This document shows, one piece after another, positions 19,306 through 28,390 of a DNA stretch of 64,000 nt (positions are counted from its first letter, which is position 1; each line of letters opens with the position of its first letter). The DNA lies in contig NZ_VPFL01000018.1 in the NCBI RefSeq assembly GCF_008014345.1, positions 1-64,000 of the forward strand, given 5' to 3'. This stretch comes from Pelomicrobium methylotrophicum. GTDB lineage: Bacteria > Pseudomonadota > Gammaproteobacteria > Burkholderiales > UBA6910. The notes beneath the pieces were generated by a model that was not told where the DNA came from, did not search any database, and saw only the letters and a list, made by a program, of their open reading frames with translations. Made by a program: the position numbers and the translations under genes.

Positions 19306-19542
19306 CTACTTGATGCGGTACGCCTTCATCTTCTTGCGCAAGGTGTTGCGGTTCAAGCCCAGGAGTTCGGCGGCTCGGGTCTGATTGCCTCCCGAATATC
19401 GAAGCACCGTTTCGATCAACGGCTTCTCCACACAGCGGATTACCATGTCATAAATACCGCAGGGCGTCTCCCCGTCAAGATCCTTGAAGTATTTCTCGAT
19501 CGCACGGCGCACAGTGCGGTCAATTTCGTTCTCGTTGATCAT
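19306..19542 (-). CDS. fis: Fis family DNA-binding protein
   Basis: A 78-residue nucleoid-associated regulator of the Fis family. The C-terminal half is the helix-turn-helix ([20 protein letters not shown], then KMKAYRIK), nearly invariant among Fis proteins; the N-terminal half forms the dimer helices. The ATG at 19542 is supported by GGGAGGGAG a few bases upstream and gives the standard length; an in-frame start 14 codons earlier is less likely. Fis bends DNA and modulates rRNA, recombination and growth-phase genes. dusB, which usually precedes fis, is not intact here. Confidence 0.93.
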   Translation of the reverse strand: MINENEIDRTVRRAIEKYFKDLDGETPCGIYDMVIRCVEKPLIETVLRYSGGNQTRAAELLGLNRNTLRKKMKAYRIK

Positions 19543-19849
19543 GCCGCGAGCTCCCTCCCATAGGACAGGCACCTGTCCCGGCACGCCAGTTCGTCAACAA
19601 AGCACTCGTTGACCACCTCCCGCCCCATCCCAGCCGAACCCCGGTGAGCCACCCGATGTGCCTGCGTGCCAACCGCAGCGCCTGTACCAGCGGCCGCATC
19701 CGTGCCGAAGGCCGCGTCCGTTCCGGAGGCAGCGCATTGATCAGCGCACAACGACCGACGCGCACGTTGATTCGGGGATACACGTTGCGAGGGGAAAGGC
19801 AGAAATTGTAGCCGGATCGAAAGGCCAGGAAAAGTTCCGCAAAAACCCC
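19543..19849 (-). other. Gap of about 300 bases upstream of fis; possible decayed dusB end
   Basis: No intact gene is visible. On the minus strand one frame (19783 leftward) contains LVQALRLARRHIGW at about 19649-19690, which resembles the conserved C-terminal RIARKHxxWY segment of tRNA-dihydrouridine synthase B, the usual gene before fis. The surrounding residues do not fit DusB, so this may be a remnant or chance. The fis promoter should also lie here; I could not assign it. Confidence 0.25.
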
Positions 19850-21034
19850 TCATCCGCGTGCACCGAAGATCATGCGCCGGGCGAAAAAACGCTTCGCCGG
19901 CGGCAGCAGCTCGAGCCCTGCCAAACCCGCCGTCCGCGCCCAACGCAACAGTGGGTTGGCGTTCGAGAACACGCGCACCAGGGTGTCGGTGACGGCCACG
20001 CCCGCGGTCACGTCGAACGAACGCCTGCGCCGATAGCCGGCAAGGAACGCCGGATCGCCGATCTCGCCGCGCGGTGCATCGGCCACGTGCTCGGCGAGCT
20101 CCCACGCATCGCGCAACCCCAGATTGAGGCCTTGCCCCGCCACCGGATGCAGCGTGTGGGCGGCGTTGCCCACCAATACGGTGCGTGGACCCACGATGTC
20201 GCGCGCTCGGCGCAGCGCCAGCGGAAATACGGACCGGCTGCCTACCGCTCGGAAGCGCCCTACCCGGTTTCCGAAGCGCGCCTGCAGCGCGGCACAGAAA
20301 GCGTCCGCTTCCAACGCGGCGAGCGCTGCCGCGCGCCTGGGTTCCACGGTCCAAACCAGCGCATAGTCGCAACCGCAGGGCAGCAGCGCCACCGGTCCCT
20401 CAGGGGTGAAGCGTTCGAAAGCGATCCCTGAGGGTGCAATCTCCGCCTGCACGCGAGCGATCACCGCCGACTGCCGGTAATGCCGGCTTGCGATCTCGAA
20501 GCCCAGCCGCTCGGCAGCCGCGCCGCCGTCCGCAACCACGAGCAGCCTCGCTTTTATTTCCATCGCGCCACCCTCGCGCGTGAAGCGCACCACGATGCCG
20601 TCGGGAAAGGGGTCGACGCGCGGATCGGCGATGGCTGGAATGAAGGAGAGGCAGACCGTTTGCAGGCGCTCATTCAGCGCTGACATCAGATGCCCGTAGC
20701 CCACCACGTAGCCCAGCATCGGCACCCCGGCGTCCGCGCAAGTGAGCTGCGTTCGCATGGCGGAGCCCGTCTCGGAGACATGGACCACGCGAATGGGGGA
20801 CACCTCGCCCAAGAGGGACCAGACGCCCAGGCGTTCGAGGAGGAGTCGGCTGCCGTAGGAGAGGGCCAGGGCCCGCGGATCGCGGGCCGCCTCTGGCGCG
20901 CGCCGGGCATCGAGCACCGCCACCGAGACGCCGCGCTCCTGCAGCGCCAGCGCCAGGGCAGCGCCCACCGGACCCGCGCCGAGGATCACCACGTCGACCT
21001 GGCGCGCGGCCGCGGACGGGGATCGCCGTTCCAT
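19850..21034 (-). CDS. ubiH: FAD-dependent ubiquinone-biosynthesis monooxygenase (UbiH/UbiF family)
   Basis: A 394-residue flavoprotein hydroxylase that acts on the ring of ubiquinone intermediates. It has the N-terminal FAD dinucleotide fold (VVILGAGPVGAALALAL), the middle RDPRALALS motif and the second FAD motif (RTVLVGNAAHTLHPVAGQGL, then NLGLRDAWELAE). The family has several members (UbiH, UbiF, UbiI) that are hard to separate by sequence; UbiH is favoured because it sits directly after pepP, the classical pepP-ubiH pair. The gap to pepP is nine bases, so they are co-transcribed. Confidence 0.88.
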   Translation of the reverse strand: MERRSPSAAARQVDVVILGAGPVGAALALALQERGVSVAVLDARRAPEAARDPRALALSYGSRLLLERLGVWSLLGEVSPIRVVHVSETGSAMRTQLTCADAGVPMLGYVVGYGHLMSALNERLQTVCLSFIPAIADPRVDPFPDGIVVRFTREGGAMEIKARLLVVADGGAAAERLGFEIASRHYRQSAVIARVQAEIAPSGIAFERFTPEGPVALLPCGCDYALVWTVEPRRAAALAALEADAFCAALQARFGNRVGRFRAVGSRSVFPLALRRARDIVGPRTVLVGNAAHTLHPVAGQGLNLGLRDAWELAEHVADAPRGEIGDPAFLAGYRRRRSFDVTAGVAVTDTLVRVFSNANPLLRWARTAGLAGLELLPPAKRFFARRMIFGARG

Positions 21035-21043
21035 TGGAAACGC

Positions 21044-22357
21044 TTACGCAGCCGCCCGCTGGGCCATCAGCGCTTCGATCTCGGCGATGCTTTTGGGCGC
21101 GTCCCGGGTGAGAATTTCGCACCCCTCGGGCGTCACCAGCGCGTCGTCTTCGATACGCACGCCGATGTTCCAGAAATGCTGCGGCACGTCGTCCGCAGGG
21201 CGGACATAGCAGCCCGGCTCGACGGTGAGGGTCATCCCCGGCTCCAGCGGCCGCCACTCGCCGCCGCGCTTGTAGTCGCCGGCATCGTGTACGTCGAGTC
21301 CCAGCCAGTGGCCGGTGCGGTGCATGTAGAACCGTCGGTAGGTTTCCTTTTCCAGCACCTCGTCGCGCGTGCCGGTGAGGAGCTTCAAATCGATCAGACC
21401 CTGGGCGAGCACCTCCAGCGCAGCCCGGTGCGGGGCATCCCAGGGGTTGCCCGGCTTGACGGCGGCAATGGCGGCCGCCTGGGCGGCCAGCACGAGCTGG
21501 TACACATCGCGCTGGGCGCCGCTGAAATGCCCGTTCACCGGGAACGTGCGCGTGATGTCGGCAGCATAGCCGTCGAGCTCACACCCCGCGTCGATGAGCA
21601 GCAGCTCTCCGTCCTTGAGCGTGGCGCTGTTGGCCACGTAGTGCAGCACGCAGGCGTTGGCCCCGCTCGCCACAATGGGTGGATACGCGGGCGCCTGGGC
21701 ACCGTGCCGACGGAATTCGTGCAGGATCTCCGCCTCCACCTGATACTCCGTGACGCCCGGGCGCGCAAAGCGCATGGCGCGCCGGTGGGCTGCGGCCGAG
21801 ATGCGGGCCGCCCGGCGCATCAGCTCCAGCTCGTGGGGGTCCTTGACGAGCCGCATCTCGTCTAGGACCGTGCGCACGTCTTTGAGCTCGGAGGGCGCGG
21901 TCACACCGTTGCGAACCCGCGCCCGCACGGCGTTCACCCAGCTCACCACCCGCGCGTCCCACGCCGGATCGTGCCCCACGGGGTAGAACACCGCCGGCTG
22001 GTCCGCGAGCAGCTCGCTCATGGCCGCGTCCAGCTCGGCGATGGGGCGCGCCTCGTCGAATCCGAACGCCTCCCGCGCCCCCTCTGGCCCATAGCGGAAT
22101 CCGTCCCACACCTCCTTCTCCGGATCCTTTTCGCGACAGAAAAGGAGGGAACGGGGCATGTCGCCCGCGACGAGCACCAGCACAGCCTCGGGCTCGGTGA
22201 AGCCGGTGAGGTAGTAGAAATAGCTATCGTATCGATAGGGATACGCCGTATCCCGGTTGCGCAGCCGCTCGGGAGCAGTAGGCACCACGGCAACGCCCGA
22301 TCCCATGCGGCGGGCGAGCCGTGCGCGCCGGTCTTGGTAGAGGGAGATGTCCGTCAT
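21044..22357 (-). CDS. pepP: Xaa-Pro aminopeptidase
   Basis: PepP removes N-terminal residues linked to proline. The 437-residue protein has an N-terminal creatinase-like domain (YPYRYDSYFYYLTGFTEPEA) and a C-terminal pita-bread metallopeptidase domain with the two-metal ligands in LIDAGCELDGYAADITR, GHWLGLDVHDAG, LTVEPGCYV and GVRIEDDALVT. Length is normal for the proteobacterial enzyme. It precedes ubiH in a leftward run, with the 144-residue hypothetical gene upstream. Confidence 0.95.
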   Translation of the reverse strand: MTDISLYQDRRARLARRMGSGVAVVPTAPERLRNRDTAYPYRYDSYFYYLTGFTEPEAVLVLVAGDMPRSLLFCREKDPEKEVWDGFRYGPEGAREAFGFDEARPIAELDAAMSELLADQPAVFYPVGHDPAWDARVVSWVNAVRARVRNGVTAPSELKDVRTVLDEMRLVKDPHELELMRRAARISAAAHRRAMRFARPGVTEYQVEAEILHEFRRHGAQAPAYPPIVASGANACVLHYVANSATLKDGELLLIDAGCELDGYAADITRTFPVNGHFSGAQRDVYQLVLAAQAAAIAAVKPGNPWDAPHRAALEVLAQGLIDLKLLTGTRDEVLEKETYRRFYMHRTGHWLGLDVHDAGDYKRGGEWRPLEPGMTLTVEPGCYVRPADDVPQHFWNIGVRIEDDALVTPEGCEILTRDAPKSIAEIEALMAQRAAA

Positions 22358-22428
22358 CGCTGATCCACCTTCTCCGAGATTATACGGACTTCAGTCAGGC
22401 GCCGCGCGGAAGCCAGCCCCCCTTGCGC

Positions 22429-22863
22429 TCACTCGTCGTCTGCAGCCGAGCGGTACTGGGCGTCGAGGAGCGACGCCCACTGGTTTTCCAGGGGCCGCAA
22501 ACGTTCCGCCAGCGCTTCCAGGCGCTGGATTGCCGCTTGCAGCGCCTGCGCTTCACCGCCCGCGTCCACGTCTTTGGCGCTCGCCGCCAGCTGGGTGAGG
22601 CTTTCCCGGAGGTTGAGGGCGCAAGCGAGGGCATTCTTGAGTTGCTCCCGCGGGTGCGGGATCCACGCCCGTTCCGCCACCAGGGAGCGCAGCCGCTCGC
22701 CCACCTCCAGGGCCCGCTTGCGCACGCGCGTCATGGCGCCGAGGCGCGAGGACTTGACGTCGCCGAAGACCGCCAGCTCCATCAGCGCGAGCCATGCCGC
22801 CCGCGCCTCGGCCACCCAGGCGCGGTCGAGCGTCACCGCGGCGAGCACCTCATCCGGGTCCAT
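22429..22863 (-). CDS. Hypothetical helical protein between murU and pepP
   Basis: A 144-residue protein that I do not recognise. It starts MDPDEVLAAV at the ATG at 22863, two bases beyond the murU stop, so it is probably translationally coupled to murU. It is alpha-helical in appearance, rich in alanine, leucine and arginine, with heptad-like leucine spacing at ALQAAIQRLEALAERLRPLE near the C-terminus, suggesting a coiled coil. There is no signal peptide or membrane segment. Its place between cell-wall recycling genes and pepP gives no firm clue. The frame stays open further upstream across murU, but that is a shadow. Confidence 0.7.
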   Translation of the reverse strand: MDPDEVLAAVTLDRAWVAEARAAWLALMELAVFGDVKSSRLGAMTRVRKRALEVGERLRSLVAERAWIPHPREQLKNALACALNLRESLTQLAASAKDVDAGGEAQALQAAIQRLEALAERLRPLENQWASLLDAQYRSAADDE

Positions 22864-22865
22864 GC

Positions 22866-23555
22866 TCACCGGCCCTCCCCGGCCCGCGCCATCGCGCGCG
22901 CGTGCTCCAGGCGCTCTGGCGTACCCACGTCGATCCAGCGGCCGTGGTAGTGCAGCCCCCGCACTCGCCCTGCCGCCGCCGCTTGCCTGAGGCGGGGGCC
23001 AAGCGGCGCCTTGGTGCCGGGGGCGATGTCGGCGAAGAACCGCGGCCGGTACGCGCCGATGCCGCTGTAGGTCAGGCGAGGCTCTCCCTCGGCCGCGACC
23101 CGGCCGCCGACGAGCGCAAAGTCGCCGTGGGGATGATGGGGCGGGTTGTCCACCAGCACCAGGCACGCGTCGCAGCCGGCGGGCAGATCCCGAGACTCAC
23201 GCTCAAGCTGCGCGAAATCGAAATCGGTGTAGATGTCCGCATTCACCAGCAGGAACGGCTGCTCGCCCAGCCAGGAGAGAGCTAGGGCGACCGCGCCCGC
23301 CGTTTCCAGGGCCTGCGGCTCGCGGGAATAGATAAGCCGCACGCCGTAGCGGCTTCCATCGCCGAGCCGCGCCTCGATCATGGGGCCGAGATGGGCGTGG
23401 TTCACCACCACGTCCCGGACGCCGCAGGCCGCCAGGCGGAGCAAATGCCACTCGATGAGCGCGCGCCCGCCGACTTCCAGCAGGGCCTTGGGGACGAAGT
23501 CGGTGAGAGGCCGCATGCGCTCGCCCCGGCCCGCCGCCAGGATCATGGCCTTCAA
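22866..23555 (-). CDS. murU: N-acetylmuramate alpha-1-phosphate uridylyltransferase
   Basis: MurU uses UTP to make UDP-MurNAc from MurNAc-1-phosphate in the peptidoglycan recycling bypass that evades MurA. The 229-residue nucleotidyltransferase begins MKAMILAAGRGERMRPLTDF with the activator motif and then VPKALLEVGG; VNADIYTDFDFA holds the metal-binding aspartate and HGRWIDVGTPERL closes the fold. The start overlaps the amgK stop by four bases (ATGA), as expected for the amgK-murU pair. A general sugar-1-phosphate nucleotidyltransferase is the alternative, but the context favours MurU. Confidence 0.9.
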   Translation of the reverse strand: MKAMILAAGRGERMRPLTDFVPKALLEVGGRALIEWHLLRLAACGVRDVVVNHAHLGPMIEARLGDGSRYGVRLIYSREPQALETAGAVALALSWLGEQPFLLVNADIYTDFDFAQLERESRDLPAGCDACLVLVDNPPHHPHGDFALVGGRVAAEGEPRLTYSGIGAYRPRFFADIAPGTKAPLGPRLRQAAAAGRVRGLHYHGRWIDVGTPERLEHARAMARAGEGR

Positions 23556-24544
23556 AAGCTGTACCCCGCGCGCAGCTCGCGTCCCTCCAGTTCATCCAGC
23601 AGCCGAGCGAGCGGCGCAAGCTCCCGATAGCGCTGGGCCACCGCCCGCGCGTAACCCATGAACCGCGGCGTGTCGGCCAGGTACTGGGGCTTGCCGTCGC
23701 GATAGTGGAGGCGCGCAAAGATGCCGAGGACTTTCAGGTGGCGCTGCAACCCCATCCACTCGAAGGCGCGATAGAACGCACTGAAATCCGCCTCCACGGG
23801 CAAACCCGCCCGTCGCGCTTTTTCCCAGTAGCGGATGGTCCAGTCGAGCACCCGCTCTTCGGGCCAGCTCACAAACGCGTCGCGGAACAACGACACCAGG
23901 TCGTAGGTGATCGGCCCCTCGACCGCGTCCTGGAAATCCAGTACGCCCGGATTGGGCTCGCTCAGCATGAGGTTGCGCGGCATGTAGTCGCGATGCACGT
24001 AAACTTGCGGCTGGGCGCGAGCGCTGTCGACCAACAGCCGGAACAGCGCCTCCAGCGCTTCCCGCTGGCGGGGTGCCAGCGCGACGCCCAGATGCCGCCC
24101 CACGTACCACGTCGAAAACAGCTCCATCTCCCGTTTGAGCAGCACCGCGTCGTAAGGCGGAAGCACGCCCGGGCGGGTCGCCCGCTGCCATTTGAGCAAA
24201 GCCTCGACGGCGTCGCGGAACAACGCGTCGGCGTTGCGGTCGTCCAAAATATCCAGATAGGTCTGGGTACCCAAGTCCGAGAGCAGAAGGAAGCCCTGAG
24301 CGGTGTCCTGGGCGAGGATCGCCGGCACGTGCACGCCGGCTTGGGCAAGCAGGCCCGCCACCCGCACGAAGGGTTCGCAGGCCTCTTTCTCCGGCGGCGC
24401 ATCCATGACGATCCAGGTGTCGCCGTCTGAGCGCACGCGGAAATAGCGGCGAAAACTGGCGTCGCTTGAAGCCGGCTCGAGTCGCAAACGGTGTTCGGGA
24501 AGAACTTCGGCGAGCCAGGCGTTCAGTCGTTCGAGTCGGTCCAT
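23552..24544 (-). CDS. amgK: N-acetylmuramate/N-acetylglucosamine anomeric kinase
   Basis: AmgK phosphorylates MurNAc and GlcNAc at C1, feeding MurU. The 330-residue protein is an aminoglycoside-phosphotransferase-fold kinase: ASSDASFRRYFRV and TWIVMDAPPEKEAC in the N-lobe, YVHRDYMPRNLML as the catalytic loop, and GVLDFQDAVEGPITYDLVSL with the metal-binding aspartate. The ATG at 24544 (MDRLERLNAWL) gives the family length; an open frame extends 51 codons into the lptD promoter region and is rejected. Divergent from lptD, a conserved arrangement. Confidence 0.91.
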   Translation of the reverse strand: MDRLERLNAWLAEVLPEHRLRLEPASSDASFRRYFRVRSDGDTWIVMDAPPEKEACEPFVRVAGLLAQAGVHVPAILAQDTAQGFLLLSDLGTQTYLDILDDRNADALFRDAVEALLKWQRATRPGVLPPYDAVLLKREMELFSTWYVGRHLGVALAPRQREALEALFRLLVDSARAQPQVYVHRDYMPRNLMLSEPNPGVLDFQDAVEGPITYDLVSLFRDAFVSWPEERVLDWTIRYWEKARRAGLPVEADFSAFYRAFEWMGLQRHLKVLGIFARLHYRDGKPQYLADTPRFMGYARAVAQRYRELAPLARLLDELEGRELRAGYSF

Positions 24545-24620
24545 CGAAGGAGCGCAAGCAATTGCGAATCGGGAAACTTTATGCGATTTTAGCACCTTGC
24601 CCGCAAACAAAATCCCAATA

Positions 24621-27017
24621 ATGCAGTCGTTTAGCTTGCGGCCGGTGGCCGTCGCGGTTGCCTGCCTGTTCGTTTCGCCCGCGTACTCGCAACCCATCGG
24701 GCTGCCAAAGCTGGAAGTGGACCCGGCGCTCCTCGCCCCGGCCGAGGCGGCTCCGTCGCGTCCAGGGCAGCCCTCGAAGCCCGAGCCTTCCCCTCCCTCC
24801 CCGCCTCGACCGGAAGCACCCAGCAGCCCCTCGTCGGCACCCGGGGAAGCCCGTCCTCGCGACGCCGGAGCCGACGCTCAAGGTTCCCGTCCCGCCGAAG
24901 GGAGCGCCCGCGCGGTCCCCGGCCCCGTCTCCCGGCTGGGCGAAAAGCCCATCGTCGTGGAGGCAGACCGCATCGAAGGCATCGGCGAGCGGGAAGTGCG
25001 TGCCGAGGGCGACGCGGTGTTGCGGCAGGACGACCAGAGCCTCGCCGCCGACCTGATCATCTACTACCCGCCCCAGGAAGACGTGTTCGCCACGGGCAAC
25101 GTGGTACTCCGACGCGGCGGCAACATGATGCAAGGGCCCCGCCTCAACTTCAACCTGGCGTCCCAGACCGGAGAGATGGACACGCCCGTATACCAGCTGG
25201 AGACCAACAACGCCCGGGGCGATGCGGAACTTTTTATCTTCGAGGGCGAAAACCGCTACCGGGCCAAGCACGCGCGCTATACCACCTGCCCGGTGAACCA
25301 GGACGACTGGTACCTGCGTGTGGCCGACCTGGAAATCAACCGCAACACCAATATCGGCGTAGCGCGCAACGTCTGGCTGGAATTCCAGGACGTGCCCATC
25401 CTGTACACGCCCTACGTGGATTTCCCGCTGGGAAAGGACCGCAAGTCGGGGTTTCTGCCGCCCGTCATCGGCACCACCACGTCGGGCGGCGCGGAAGTCA
25501 CGCTTCCCTACTACTGGAACATCGCGCCGAACCGCGACGCCACCATCGCGCCGCGCGTCATCGCCCGGCGGGGACTGATGCTCGCCAACGAATTCCGCTA
25601 CCTGGAGCGCGGCTACAGCGGCGAGGCCAAGGTGGACTTCCTGCCCGACGACCAGGTGAGCGAACGCCATCGCTGGGCGCTCCTGCTGCAGCACACCCAG
25701 ACGTTCAACTCGCAACTGCGCGGGGCGATAAACTATCAACGGGTCTCCGACGACAATTACTTCCGCGACCTGGCCAGCTCGGTGACCCTGACTTCCCAGG
25801 CCAACCTGCCGCAGGAAGGCCTGCTCGCCTACGCCGGCGACTGGTGGACAGCCACCGCCCGCGCTCAGAAGTACCAGACGTTGCAGGACCCGCTGGCGCC
25901 CATCACGCCCCCCTACGACCGCTTGCCCCAGCTCGCCGTGCGGGGCCTGCGGCCGGATGTGGGCGGCGCCGACCTGGGTTTGAACGCCGAAGCCGTCCGA
26001 TTCCAGCATCCGACCCTCCCCACCGGCAACCGGCTCGTCGCCTACCCCACCGTAAGCTACCCGCTGCGGACTTCGTTCGCCTACGTGACGCCGAAAGTGG
26101 GGCTGCATTACACGCGCTACGATCTCGACCGGCCGGGCCCCGACGCGAGCCCAAGCCGCAGCGTGCCGATCGGCAGCCTCGACGCAGGCCTCCTCCTGGA
26201 GCGGGACTGGAACGCCTTCGGCCAGAGTTTCCTGCAGACCCTGGAGCCCCGACTGTTCTACGTCTACGTGCCCTTCCGCGAGCAAAGCGGCTTGCCCAAC
26301 TTCGACTCGACGGACGCCGACTTCAATTTCGCCCAGATCTTCACCGAGAACCGCTTTACCGGGTCGGATCGCATCGGGGACGCGAACCAAGTCACGCTTG
26401 CGCTCACTTCCCGCCTGCTGGAGCCGGACACCAGCGCAGAACGGTTGCGCTTCGCGCTGGGGCAGCGCTTCCGCTTCGAGAGGCCCCGGCTCCAGCTCGC
26501 GAGCCCCATCAGCCCGAGCAACCGCTCCGATCTCCTGGCGGCGGTCAGCGGGCGGATCAGCCCAGCGTGGCTGATGGATGCGTACATGCAGTGGAACCCG
26601 GGCGACAACGAGACCGAGAGGCTCAACATTTACGGCCGCTACCACCCGGCGCCCGGGAAAGTGGCCAACCTCGGCTACCGCTTCACCCGCAACGCGCTGG
26701 AGCAGGTGGACGTCTCCGCCCAGTGGCCGCTGGGAAGCCGGTGGCAAGGGGTGATGCGCTACAATTATTCGCTTCGTGAAAGCCGGGTGCTCGACGCGCT
26801 GGCCGGGCTCGAATACGACGCGGGCTGCTGGTCCATCCGATTCGTGGCCCAGCGCATCGCCACCGCCGTGAGCCAGGCCTCAAACGCGTTCTTCGTCCAG
26901 CTCGAATTCACCGGGCTCGGCAAGATCGGGGCAGACCCGCTCAACGTGTTGCGCTCGAGCATTCCCGGGTTCACCCCAGTGGACCTGTACCGAGGTCCGA
27001 CCCCCGGCGAGCGGTAG
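24621..27017 (+). CDS. lptD: LPS-assembly protein LptD
   Basis: LptD is the outer-membrane beta-barrel that, with the LptE lipoprotein, inserts lipopolysaccharide into the outer leaflet. The 798-residue protein has a signal peptide (residues 1-23, ending SPAYSQ), then a proline- and serine-rich linker of about 60 residues (roughly residues 35-95) which is unusual, then the OstA/LptD N-terminal domain (PIVVEADRIEGIGEREVRAE) and the barrel. Only two cysteines of the usual disulfide set are obvious, in YTTCPVNQDDW and in AGCWSIRFVAQR near the C-terminus. The ATG at 24621 gives a clear signal peptide. First gene of lptD-surA-pdxA-rsmA. Confidence 0.95.
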   Translation: MQSFSLRPVAVAVACLFVSPAYSQPIGLPKLEVDPALLAPAEAAPSRPGQPSKPEPSPPSPPRPEAPSSPSSAPGEARPRDAGADAQGSRPAEGSARAVPGPVSRLGEKPIVVEADRIEGIGEREVRAEGDAVLRQDDQSLAADLIIYYPPQEDVFATGNVVLRRGGNMMQGPRLNFNLASQTGEMDTPVYQLETNNARGDAELFIFEGENRYRAKHARYTTCPVNQDDWYLRVADLEINRNTNIGVARNVWLEFQDVPILYTPYVDFPLGKDRKSGFLPPVIGTTTSGGAEVTLPYYWNIAPNRDATIAPRVIARRGLMLANEFRYLERGYSGEAKVDFLPDDQVSERHRWALLLQHTQTFNSQLRGAINYQRVSDDNYFRDLASSVTLTSQANLPQEGLLAYAGDWWTATARAQKYQTLQDPLAPITPPYDRLPQLAVRGLRPDVGGADLGLNAEAVRFQHPTLPTGNRLVAYPTVSYPLRTSFAYVTPKVGLHYTRYDLDRPGPDASPSRSVPIGSLDAGLLLERDWNAFGQSFLQTLEPRLFYVYVPFREQSGLPNFDSTDADFNFAQIFTENRFTGSDRIGDANQVTLALTSRLLEPDTSAERLRFALGQRFRFERPRLQLASPISPSNRSDLLAAVSGRISPAWLMDAYMQWNPGDNETERLNIYGRYHPAPGKVANLGYRFTRNALEQVDVSAQWPLGSRWQGVMRYNYSLRESRVLDALAGLEYDAGCWSIRFVAQRIATAVSQASNAFFVQLEFTGLGKIGADPLNVLRSSIPGFTPVDLYRGPTPGER

Positions 27018-27057
27018 CGCCGCCGGAGCACGGGCCTTTCGAGAACGCTGATTGCCT

Positions 27058-28377
27058 ATGCAAATGCAAATCCCTGCTTTGTTCCTTCGGCTCACCGTCA
27101 TCTTGCTGGTATCGGCCACCGGGGCTCTGGCCAGCCTGTCGGCCCTCGCAGCCGAGCGCATCCGGCTGCTGGACCGCATCGTGGCCGTGGTCAACGACGA
27201 AGTGATCACCCAGGACGAGCTGGAGCGGCGCCTCGAGCTCGTGAAGAAGCAGCTCGCCCGCCAGGGCACGGAGTTGCCGGATTCGGAGGCGCTGCGGCGC
27301 CAGATCCTGGAGCGGTTGATCATGGACCGCATCCAGGTGCAGTACGCAAAACAGACGGGCCTGAGGATCGACGACTTCCAGCTCGACCAGGCGTTGCGGA
27401 CGATCGCGGAACAGAACCACATGACGCTCGCGCAGTTCCGCGAAGTGCTGGCCCGCGACGGCGTCGACTACGCCGACTTCCGGGAAGAGATTCGCAAGGA
27501 GATGACCATCGCGCGGCTGCGGGAGCGAGAGGTGGACAACCGGATCGCCGTCAGCGAAGGCGAAATCGACAACTTTCTCGCCACCCAGGCCACCCAAGTG
27601 AGCGCGGGTGAGTACGCGGTCTCCCACATCCTGGTGCGGGTACCGGAGCAGGCCACCACCGAACAGATCCAGGCCCGGCGCGCGCGGGCGGAAGCGGCGC
27701 TGGCGGAGCTGCGCGCCGGCAAACCCTTCGCCCAGGTGGCAGCGGTGTACTCCGACGCCCCGGACGCGCTGCAGGGCGGTTTCCTCGGCTGGCGTCCCTT
27801 AAGCCAGCTGCCCGAGTTGTTCGCCGAGGCGGTGACGAAGCTGCAGCCGGGCGAGGTGAGCACTCTTCTGCGCAGCCCGAACGGATTCCACATCGTGCGG
27901 CTCGATGACCGCCGCGGGCCCGGCGCGCCGGTGCAGATCACCCAGACCCGGGTACGGCACATCCTGGTGCGGCCAAGCGAGACGGTCTCCGAAGACGAAG
28001 CGCGCAACCGGCTGCTGCAGCTGCGCGAGCGCATCGTGAACGGGGCCGACTTCGCCGAGCTCGCACGCCTGCACTCGGAGGATCCGAGCGCATCCCAGGG
28101 CGGCGACCTGGGCTGGGTGAGCCCCGGCGACACGGTCCCCCAGTTCGAGCGAGCCATGGAAAGCCTGAAGCCCGGCGAGATCAGCGAGCCGGTGAAAACA
28201 CCCCTCGGCTGGCATCTGATCCAGGTCCTGGAGCGGCGAACGGGCAACTTGACCAAGGAACGGGAACGGATTTTGGCGCGTCAGGCCATCAAGGCCCGCA
28301 AGGCGGACGAAGCGTACGAAGAGTGGCTGCGGCAGTTGCGGGACCAGGCGTACGTGGAGTATCGCCTCGAGGGCTGA
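27058..28377 (+). CDS. surA: Periplasmic peptidyl-prolyl isomerase and chaperone SurA
   Basis: SurA escorts outer-membrane proteins, including LptD, to the Bam complex. The 439-residue protein has a signal peptide (residues 1-33), the SurA N-terminal domain ([20 protein letters not shown]), and two parvulin domains ([11 protein letters not shown] and [14 protein letters not shown] for the first; [29 protein letters not shown] for the second), then the C-terminal helix. Both parvulin domains look complete. Start at ATG 27058, 40 bases after lptD. Confidence 0.96.
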   Translation: MQMQIPALFLRLTVILLVSATGALASLSALAAERIRLLDRIVAVVNDEVITQDELERRLELVKKQLARQGTELPDSEALRRQILERLIMDRIQVQYAKQTGLRIDDFQLDQALRTIAEQNHMTLAQFREVLARDGVDYADFREEIRKEMTIARLREREVDNRIAVSEGEIDNFLATQATQVSAGEYAVSHILVRVPEQATTEQIQARRARAEAALAELRAGKPFAQVAAVYSDAPDALQGGFLGWRPLSQLPELFAEAVTKLQPGEVSTLLRSPNGFHIVRLDDRRGPGAPVQITQTRVRHILVRPSETVSEDEARNRLLQLRERIVNGADFAELARLHSEDPSASQGGDLGWVSPGDTVPQFERAMESLKPGEISEPVKTPLGWHLIQVLERRTGNLTKERERILARQAIKARKADEAYEEWLRQLRDQAYVEYRLEG

Positions 28378-28390
28378 GCGGGTACCGACC

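Noticed and set aside
22429-23166. Longer 245-codon form of the hypothetical gene next to murU
   Set aside because: The extra 101 codons overlap murU in another frame and are arginine-, proline- and glycine-rich; the ATG at 22863 gives a compact protein right after the murU stop.
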